This document shows positions 23,335-28,687 of a stretch of DNA of 28,687 nt, one piece after another. The DNA lies in the NCBI GenBank assembly GCA_019416775.1, contig DXWR01000068.1, positions 1 to 28,687 of the forward strand, read 5' to 3'. Source of the stretch: Oscillospiraceae bacterium. Lineage in GTDB: Bacteria; Bacillota; Clostridia; Oscillospirales; Ruminococcaceae. Under the pieces are notes generated by a model that saw only the letters and a program-made list of their open reading frames with translations, searched no databases and was not told where the DNA came from. How positions within the stretch are numbered: the stretch's first letter is position 1; each line of letters begins with the position of its first letter. Position numbers and translations under genes: made by a program.

Positions 23335-24036
23335 TTAACTCCAGCGGCGGCGCTCCAACACCCGCACCGACAGGAAATTAAAGATAAAAATGACGCTGGC
23401 AAAAAAGATCACATTGCCGAAGTCCAGAATTCCGTTGGTGAATTCACTGTAACGGCTGGTAAAGCTGATGGAACTGAGGACATTCTGCGCCCAGCTCCAA
23501 GGCACGGCGGTGACGAAATAGTCCAGCATATAGAAGAACAGGATCACTGCAAAGCTGATGATGGCGGCGGCCAGTTGGGACTGGGTCATGGTAGAGATAA
23601 ACAGGCCGATGGAGATGAAAGCGCCGCCCATCAAAATCAAACCGACCAGGTTGCCGATAAAGATGGACACCTGGGGAGTGGCAAAGGAACCAAGCACAAT
23701 GAAGTCCACTAATGTCATAGCCATGCCCACACCGAACAGGGCCATTGCCGCCAAGAACTTGCCCCAGATAATACCGGACAAGCTCACCGGCGCGGTGAGC
23801 AGGGCTTGGTCGGTTTTCATTCTGGTTTCTTCACTCATCAGCCGCATGGTCAACACCGGGATGCAGATCATCAGCACCATCATCATGTTGGAAAAGATGT
23901 AGGAAATCATGTTCACTCCGGCACTGATTAACACAAACAAGTTCAACCCGCAAAAAAACCAGAAGATGGCCAAGAAAACCCATCCAATGGGATTTTTAAA
24001 GTAAGCGAAAAACTCCCGCTTAAAGATCGCTGTCAT
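23335..24036 (-). CDS. ABC-2 family permease (GldF-like), 233 aa
   Basis: A membrane-spanning subunit with six predicted helices. It starts with the typical ABC-2 sequence AIFKREFFAYFKNPIGWVF and carries SEETRMKTDQALLTAPVSLSGIIWGKFLA between helices 2 and 3, the coupling region to the ATPase seen in GldF and NosY-type permeases. The start ATG at 24036 overlaps the ATPase stop by 4 nt (ATGA), and the gene ends at a TAATG junction with the next gene. It needs the adjacent ATPase for function. The transported substrate is not apparent. Confidence 0.9.
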   Translation of the reverse strand: MTAIFKREFFAYFKNPIGWVFLAIFWFFCGLNLFVLISAGVNMISYIFSNMMMVLMICIPVLTMRLMSEETRMKTDQALLTAPVSLSGIIWGKFLAAMALFGVGMAMTLVDFIVLGSFATPQVSIFIGNLVGLILMGGAFISIGLFISTMTQSQLAAAIISFAVILFFYMLDYFVTAVPWSWAQNVLSSISFTSRYSEFTNGILDFGNVIFFASVIFIFNFLSVRVLERRRWS

Positions 24037-25085
24037 TTGCTTTCTTCCTCCTTCTCATCCTTGGGACCGAAGAGCTTGCGGAATTTGCTTTTCTCTTCCG
24101 GGGCATTTTGCTGTTCTTCCTTCCGGTTTTCCCGAGCAATAGATTGGGCTACCGCGGGATCGGTGAGGCGGATAAAGATGTCCTCCAGGTTCATGGCGTT
24201 GTGCTTAAATTCCAGCATAGGCCAATCCCGTTCTCGGAGCAGTTCAAATACATCCTCCCGAATATCCTGGTTTTCTTTGGGCTGAAGCAAAAACTCATAG
24301 ACACCCTGTTCTTTTTGACCATGGGGACGGACGCTATCCATCTTTTCCAAACGGCTCAACGCAGTCAAGGCATCGGTTTGAGGAGCCTTCACCCGTAGGG
24401 TGTAGCGCTTGTCCTTGCTGAGTTTTTCCGAAAGGTTGCGCTCGGTGTCGTCCGCTACAATAACGCCCTGATTGATGATGATCACCCGGTCGCACACCGA
24501 CTGCACTTCACTCAAAATGTGGGTGGAGAGGATGACGGTGTGGTTGCGGCTGAGAGACTTAATCAGGCTGCGGATCTCAATAATCTGGTTGGGGTCCAGA
24601 CCCACAGTAGGTTCGTCCAGAATCAGCACTTCCGGATTGCCGATCAAGGCTTGGGCAATGCCCACCCGCTGTTTGTAACCTTTGGACAGGTTAGCAATGA
24701 GACGGTCCTTCACATGGCTGATCTTCACCATACCACACACCGTATCCAGATGCTTGGCCTTGTTGGCGGTTTTGGCTTTTTTCAGCTCATAGATAAAATT
24801 TAAGTACTCCCACACGGTCATATCCGGATAGAGAGGGGGCAGTTCCGGCAGATAGCCGATGCACTTTTTGGCTTCAGTGGGCTCTTCCAGGATCTCGTGA
24901 CCGTCGATCAGCACACGGCCTTCTGTAGCGCTGAGATACCCGGTGAGGATGTTCATGGTCGTGGATTTCCCGGCGCCGTTGGGACCTAGAAAACCGACGA
25001 TTTCGCCTTTTCCCACCGAAAAGGAGATCCGATCCACCGCCAGCTTGGAGCCGTAGCGCTTGGTCAGACCTTGAATTTCGATCAT
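24033..25085 (-). CDS. ABC transporter ATP-binding protein (GldA-like), 350 aa
   Basis: The first gene of the four-gene exporter operon, coding the nucleotide-binding subunit. Walker A is GPNGAGKST (34-42), the signature is LSKGYKQR (133-140), Walker B is VLILDEPT (153-160) and the switch His is H189 in STHI. The C-terminal extension (about 215-350) has the DUF4162-like region common in GldA/CcmA-type exporters, and it ends in a highly charged Lys/Glu tail. The frame extends to 25127, but the ATG at 25085 directly precedes MIEIQGLTKRYG and has GGAGG upstream. It is transcribed from the promoter at 25139-25167. Confidence 0.93.
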   Translation of the reverse strand: MIEIQGLTKRYGSKLAVDRISFSVGKGEIVGFLGPNGAGKSTTMNILTGYLSATEGRVLIDGHEILEEPTEAKKCIGYLPELPPLYPDMTVWEYLNFIYELKKAKTANKAKHLDTVCGMVKISHVKDRLIANLSKGYKQRVGIAQALIGNPEVLILDEPTVGLDPNQIIEIRSLIKSLSRNHTVILSTHILSEVQSVCDRVIIINQGVIVADDTERNLSEKLSKDKRYTLRVKAPQTDALTALSRLEKMDSVRPHGQKEQGVYEFLLQPKENQDIREDVFELLRERDWPMLEFKHNAMNLEDIFIRLTDPAVAQSIARENRKEEQQNAPEEKSKFRKLFGPKDEKEEESK

Positions 25086-25138
25086 GGTTCTTTCCTCCAT
25101 TTTGCTAAACTTTGTGAGTTTGCACAAATACAGCTTAT

Positions 25139-25167
25139 ACTATAGCACAATTTCCGGCGATTGGAAA
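25139..25167 (-). promoter_or_regulatory. Promoter of the Gld-like ABC operon
   Basis: On the minus strand an extended -10 TGC-TATAGT (-10 hexamer at 25144-25139) has a -35 TTTCCA (25167-25162, 4 of 6) at 17 nt. The leader contains an inverted repeat TTTGTG (25111-25116)/CACAAA (25123-25128) that could be a minor operator. Confidence 0.6.
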
Positions 25168-25228
25168 GCAGTTATTTTGCAAGATTTATGAACAAATTGT
25201 GAATGAACCATGGAAAATTTAGAACTGC

Positions 25229-25257
25229 TTGACAATTCTTTTCAGCGCTATTATAAT
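25229..25257 (+). promoter_or_regulatory. Consensus promoter of greA-lysS
   Basis: A perfect TTGACA (25229-25234) and a perfect TATAAT (25252-25257) are spaced by 17 nt, the strongest promoter match in the window. Transcription should start near 25264. Confidence 0.93.
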
Positions 25258-25272
25258 GTATCTATTATTCAA

Positions 25273-25298
25273 CCCGGCTTTTTTCCCAAAAGGCCGGG
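25273..25298 (+). promoter_or_regulatory. Leader hairpin of greA
   Basis: CCCGGC plus TTTT (25273-25282) pairs with AAAA-g-GCCGGG (25288-25298), leaving one bulged G. It is followed by the T-rich AATTTCTTG, so it resembles a weak attenuator about 10-35 nt into the transcript. Premature termination is inferred, not shown. Confidence 0.5.
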
Positions 25299-25330
25299 AA
25301 TTTCTTGTAATGCAAAGCGAGGGAACCGCC

Positions 25331-25822
25331 ATGGCCGAACGGGAATATCAGATAACACAGGAAAGCTACAACAAGCTGGTAGCGGAACTGGAGGAAATGA
25401 AAAGCGTCAAGCGCAAAGAGGTCAGCGAAAAAATCAAAGTTGCCCGCTCCTTCGGCGATTTGTCGGAAAACAGCGAATACGACGAAGCCATGAATGAACA
25501 GGGCATCCTGGAAGCCCAGATTAAAGAAAAAGAAGCGTTTCTTAACCATGTGGTAGTGGTCAGTGAAGAGGACATCACCACCGACAAAGTAGGACTGGGT
25601 ATCGAAGCCACGGTGAAAAACATCGACCGAGACCGGATTCAAGTGTTCCGTCTGGTCAGCTCCAACGAAGTAGACCCCACCGGCGAAGTAAAGTATATCA
25701 GCGAAGACTCCCCCGTGGGCAAAGCTCTAGTAGGCCACAAAGTAGGGGACCTCTGTGAAGCAGAACTTCCCGGCGGACGGATCGCCAAATATGAAATTTT
25801 AGAGCTCAAGCGCAGCAATTAA
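25331..25822 (+). CDS. greA: Transcription elongation factor GreA
   Basis: GreA enters the secondary channel of RNA polymerase and stimulates RNA cleavage to rescue backtracked complexes. At 163 aa it has an N-terminal coiled coil whose tip carries the essential acidic residues in FGDLSENSEYDEA (D43, E46). A C-terminal FKBP-like domain contains the conserved SPVGKALVGHKVGD. The frame is open from 25229 but crosses the promoter. The ATG at 25331 with GAGGG 7 nt upstream gives the family length. The lysS start is 31 nt downstream with no terminator. greA-lysS is a recurring pair in Firmicutes. Confidence 0.97.
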   Translation: MAEREYQITQESYNKLVAELEEMKSVKRKEVSEKIKVARSFGDLSENSEYDEAMNEQGILEAQIKEKEAFLNHVVVVSEEDITTDKVGLGIEATVKNIDRDRIQVFRLVSSNEVDPTGEVKYISEDSPVGKALVGHKVGDLCEAELPGGRIAKYEILELKRSN

Positions 25823-25853
25823 GCAGCAAAAACAGGAAGAGGGAATCAACAAG

Positions 25854-27380
25854 ATGAATCAAACGCAGCAGCCCCAGCTCAGCGACCTGTTGCAGGTGCG
25901 CCGGGAAAAGCTGGATCAGCTCCGCCAGGCCGGATTGGACCCATTTGTCCAGACCAGCTACCCGGTGGACACCCATGCCAAAGACATCACCGACCACTAT
26001 GACCAGTACGAAGGCAAAACCGTCTCCCTGGCAGGACGGATGATGTCCAAACGGGTGATGGGCAAAGCCAGCTTTTCGGATTTACAGGACGGCAGCGGCC
26101 GGATGCAGCTCTTTGTGGGACGGGACAACCTGGGAACCGAATCCTATCAATGGTTTAAGAAATACGACATCGGAGACATCATCGGCGTACAGGGCGAAGT
26201 ATTCACCACCAAAACCGGTCAGATTTCGGTGCGGGTGCACCAAATGACCCTGTTGAGCAAGTCACTTCAACCTCTGCCGGAAAAGTTCCACGGTTTGACC
26301 AACACCGATCAACGCTACCGCCAGCGGTACGTGGACCTGATTATGAACCCCGAAGTCCGCGATACCTTCATCAAGCGCTCTCAGATCATCTCCGCCATCC
26401 GGACCTATTTGGCGGGAGAAGACTTCATGGAAGTAGAAACTCCTATCCTGGTCAACAACGCCGGAGGCGCCGCTGCCCGTCCCTTTGAAACCCACTTCAA
26501 CGCCCTCAACGAAGATCTGAAACTGCGGATCTCCTTGGAGCTGTATTTGAAGCGGCTGATTGTAGGTGGTTTAGAACGGGTCTATGAAATCGGCCGGGTG
26601 TTTCGCAACGAAGGCTTGGATACCCGCCACAACCCGGAATTCACCTTGATGGAGCTGTATCAATCTTACACCGACTACCACGGTATGATGGACTTGACGG
26701 AAAACCTCTACCGTTATGTGGCCAAGACGGTGCTGGGCACCACCACCATCACCTATAACGGGGTGGAAATGGATCTGGGTAAACCCTTCAAGCGGATCAC
26801 TATGGTGGACGCCGTCAAGGAATACTCCGGCGTGGACTTCAACGAAATCCACACCTTGGAAGAAGCCCGGGCCGTGGCCAAGGAAAAGGGTATCGAATAC
26901 GAAGAACGCCATCAGAAAGGGGACATCCTCAACCTCTTCTTCGAAGAATTTGTGGAATCCCATCTGATCCAGCCCACCTTTGTGATGGATCACCCCATTG
27001 AAATCTCCCCCTTGACCAAGAAGAAGCCGGATAACCCGGACTATGTAGAACGGTTTGAGTTCTTCTTAAACGGCTGGGAGATGGCCAACGCCTACTCGGA
27101 GCTCAACGACCCCATCGACCAGCGCCAGCGGTTTGCCGCCCAGGAAGAACTGTTTGCCCAAGGAGACGAAGAAGCCAACCACACCGATGAGGACTTCCTC
27201 AACGCTCTGGAAATCGGGATGCCCCCTACCGGCGGCATCGGATTTGGCATTGACCGGATGTGTATGATCTTCACCGATTCTCCCGCTATCCGGGACGTGC
27301 TGCTGTTCCCGACCATGAAAACCTTAAAGGATGGCAGCGAAGCCAACGATTCCGACGAAGAAGCCCAAACAGAAGAATAA
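25854..27380 (+). CDS. lysS: Lysyl-tRNA synthetase, class II
   Basis: It charges tRNA-Lys. The 508-aa protein has an N-terminal OB-fold anticodon-binding domain (about 55-160, VSLAGRMMSKRVMGKASFSDLQDG) and the class II catalytic core. Motif 2 lies near residues 248-265 (RVFRNEGLDTRHNPEFT) and motif 3 near 459-470 (GGIGFGIDRMCM). The Lys-pocket region NGWEMANAYSELNDP is also present. The C-terminus has an acidic tail, SDEEAQTEE. An AGGAAGAGGG site precedes the ATG at 25854. It is co-transcribed with greA. Confidence 0.98.
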   Translation: MNQTQQPQLSDLLQVRREKLDQLRQAGLDPFVQTSYPVDTHAKDITDHYDQYEGKTVSLAGRMMSKRVMGKASFSDLQDGSGRMQLFVGRDNLGTESYQWFKKYDIGDIIGVQGEVFTTKTGQISVRVHQMTLLSKSLQPLPEKFHGLTNTDQRYRQRYVDLIMNPEVRDTFIKRSQIISAIRTYLAGEDFMEVETPILVNNAGGAAARPFETHFNALNEDLKLRISLELYLKRLIVGGLERVYEIGRVFRNEGLDTRHNPEFTLMELYQSYTDYHGMMDLTENLYRYVAKTVLGTTTITYNGVEMDLGKPFKRITMVDAVKEYSGVDFNEIHTLEEARAVAKEKGIEYEERHQKGDILNLFFEEFVESHLIQPTFVMDHPIEISPLTKKKPDNPDYVERFEFFLNGWEMANAYSELNDPIDQRQRFAAQEELFAQGDEEANHTDEDFLNALEIGMPPTGGIGFGIDRMCMIFTDSPAIRDVLLFPTMKTLKDGSEANDSDEEAQTEE

Positions 27381-27386
27381 CAAAAT

Positions 27387-27420
27387 TACCCCAGTGGATA
27401 ATGTTCCGTTGGGGTATCTT
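27387..27420 (+). terminator. Possible weak terminator after lysS
   Basis: A 7-bp stem, TACCCCA (27387-27393) with TGGGGTA (27410-27416), has a large loop and only TCTT after it. It may reduce rather than stop read-through into the next gene. Confidence 0.4.
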
Positions 27421-27449
27421 CATATCAAGCAAAAATAGGAGAAATCACC

Positions 27450-27782
27450 ATGATCATCGAACACAATCCCAAAGAATTGGCCGCCATGGAAGAATTTCAC
27501 AAGGGCAACCGGCAAAAGGGGCTGGAATTGCAGGAAGAATTTGCCGCAGCTTTCCGGGAGGAATACAAAGAAAAGGATCACTGCCCCTGCCAAAAAGCCT
27601 GCCGCTACCACGGCAACTGCAAGGAATGCGTGGCCATTCACCGGGCTCATCAGGAACACGTCCCCAACTGCATGCGCCCCATCCTCAACCAAAAGATCAA
27701 GCTGCTGTCCCAGCTCACAGAACACACCATTGCAGAGGAAATCCAGCCTCCCAGGGAAGTGCTGCGGAAAGAATTTTTATGA
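27450..27782 (+). CDS. Small Cys/His-cluster protein (zinc-ribbon-like), 110 aa, unknown function
   Basis: I do not assign a function. The N-terminal half (1-40) is a charged amphipathic helix (AMEEFHKGNRQKGLELQEEF). The centre has a tight cluster with the pattern CPC-x3-C-x2-H-x2-C-x2-C-x3-H and a further Cys (C45, C47, C51, H54, C57, C60, H64, C74), as expected for a metal site. It resembles small clostridial proteins with a CP-C-HG-C--C--YHR motif (DUF6485-like, from memory and not certain). An AGGAG site precedes the ATG at 27450. It lies 69 nt after lysS and could be partly co-transcribed. Its end is only 13 nt from the end of the convergent lysR gene. Confidence 0.75.
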   Translation: MIIEHNPKELAAMEEFHKGNRQKGLELQEEFAAAFREEYKEKDHCPCQKACRYHGNCKECVAIHRAHQEHVPNCMRPILNQKIKLLSQLTEHTIAEEIQPPREVLRKEFL

Positions 27783-27795
27783 CCTCCCGGCAAAA

Positions 27796-28638
27796 TCAAC
27801 TCCTGGCCCGGCAGATTTCCGCCACGGTCCGGTAAACGGAGTCGGTAAAAAGTAGATAATAAGTCACGTTGGCTTCGGGATCGGTGACGGGAATCTTATT
27901 TCGCTTACGATACAGCTCCTGGGAATCTCTGGCCAGATCGGTGGTAAAGCAAGGCAAGGAGGAATGGCGCACTAATTCTGCAAATTCAAAAGAATCGGTC
28001 TGCACCAAAAACCGGGAAGCCGGCATCTTTTCCCGACAGAGTTTGTCCCAAAATCCAATCTGGGAGAGGAGCAGGCAGTTAAAGCCGTTCAGTTCTTCAA
28101 AGGTTAAACTTTTGCAATGGGCCAAATAGTGTTCCTTTGGCACACAGACCGACAATTTTTCTTCCAATAAGGGCACACAGCCCACCCCCTCCAATTCCAC
28201 CGGCCAAGGCAGGATTCCCAGCTCGCAGTCCCCGTCTGCCACTTTGCGGATGATTTCCACTTCTTCCGATAGAGTGGAAGAGATGGTCCGACCGGGAAAT
28301 TCCGAGGACAAAATGGGGAGCAGCGACCACAGGGGGGCCGGGGCGCAGGACTGCACGGTAATGGTGTGCAGCCGCTTGTCAAAGGCCCGGACCTGTACCA
28401 CCGCCTCCCGGGCATCTGCCAACAAGTTTCGGGCATATTCCACCGCCTTTTTCCCGGTATCATTCAACTGGATTTTGTTTTTGCTGCGGGAAAACAGGGC
28501 GACTCCAAATTCCTCTTCCAGGTGCTGCATGGTTCGGGTGATGGTGGGTTGGGAGAGATGCAATACTTCGGCGGCTTTGGAGAGGGTGCCCTGATCCGCA
28601 AACACCACCAACTGTTCCAATTCCAACAAATTCAGCAT
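27796..28638 (-). CDS. LysR-family transcriptional regulator, 280 aa
   Basis: The N-terminal winged HTH (about 1-60) has the LysR pattern FADQGTLSKAAEVLHLSQPTITRTMQHLEEEFGVALFSRS. A linker helix and a two-lobed effector-binding domain follow (about 90-280, beginning ITVQSCAPAPLWSLLPIL). Cys residues are several but not arranged as in OxyR. GGAGG lies 6 nt before the ATG at 28638. The target would be expected divergently to the right, outside the window, so effector and regulon cannot be judged. Its 3' end meets the small Cys-rich gene with no terminator between. Confidence 0.92.
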   Translation of the reverse strand: MLNLLELEQLVVFADQGTLSKAAEVLHLSQPTITRTMQHLEEEFGVALFSRSKNKIQLNDTGKKAVEYARNLLADAREAVVQVRAFDKRLHTITVQSCAPAPLWSLLPILSSEFPGRTISSTLSEEVEIIRKVADGDCELGILPWPVELEGVGCVPLLEEKLSVCVPKEHYLAHCKSLTFEELNGFNCLLLSQIGFWDKLCREKMPASRFLVQTDSFEFAELVRHSSLPCFTTDLARDSQELYRKRNKIPVTDPEANVTYYLLFTDSVYRTVAEICRARS

Positions 28639-28656
28639 TCAGATCCTCCTTTCACT

Positions 28657-28672
28657 ATTCATTTTATGAAAT
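28657..28672. promoter_or_regulatory. Palindromic site upstream of lysR, possible LysR box
   Basis: ATTCATTTTATGAAAT contains the palindrome TTCAT-ttt-ATGAA (28658-28670) and fits the loose T-N11-A rule for LysR sites. It is 19 nt upstream of the lysR start codon. The remaining promoter is cut by the window edge. Confidence 0.35.
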
Positions 28673-28687
28673 CTGTAATTCAATATT

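Noticed and set aside
25229..25330. Extended N-terminus for GreA from a TTG at 25229
   Set aside because: The TTG is the -35 box of the consensus promoter, so the region is not transcribed from that point.

Overview
The window looks like chromosomal DNA of an endospore-forming, anaerobic Gram-positive bacterium (Firmicutes, class Clostridia, most like an Oscillospirales/Ruminococcaceae gut lineage). The reasons are the rpmG-secE-nusG-rplKAJL order, a rhodanese-less ThiI next to a NifS-type cysteine desulfurase, RNase Y, a class B sortase, a YpeB-type spore germination protein, a SpoIID/LytB-domain protein, strong AGGAGG ribosome binding sites, and a dockerin-bearing secreted protein. The lineage is inferred from gene content, not from any search.

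Left part (1-6424): a divergent regulatory unit opens the window. It holds the first 14 codons of a leftward gene, a perfect inverted-repeat operator and a small XRE regulator. RNase Y (rny) follows on the minus strand, then a 0.67-kb spacer, then the rightward translation/secretion cluster rpmG, secE, nusG, rplK, rplA, rplJ, rplL. The cluster is divided by regulatory RNA: a structured leader before rpmG, a multi-hairpin leader before rplK, a terminator overlapping a promoter after rplA, and a classic L10 leader with an attenuator before rplJ. rplL ends at a strong terminator and is not followed by rpoB/rpoC.

Middle (6425-13600): a 1288-residue secreted protein built from two GLUG-repeat modules, two Ig-like domains and a C-terminal type I dockerin has its own promoter. 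Converging on it are a translationally coupled WYL regulator/PPP-type phosphatase pair and aldose 1-epimerase (galM).

Right-middle (13578-20300): a leftward run from one promoter encodes a cysteine desulfurase, ThiI, a CinA-type nicotinamide-nucleotide amidohydrolase, a class B sortase and a SpoIID/LytB-domain wall enzyme. It thus joins sulfur transfer for tRNA modification to cell-envelope functions. Divergent from it is ypeB, with a recognisable forespore sigma-G promoter.

Right (20300-28687): a leftward four-gene ABC export system of Gld type (ATPase, ABC-2 permease, GldG-like auxiliary protein, DUF4340 protein), then greA-lysS and a small Cys-rich protein rightward, and a convergent LysR regulator at the edge. 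Nearly all of this is core or conserved accessory content. I see no insertion sequences, CRISPR array, tRNA, rRNA or phage genes. The least explained items are the dockerin/GLUG protein, the sortase-SpoIID pairing, the Gld-like exporter and the unassigned leader RNAs.
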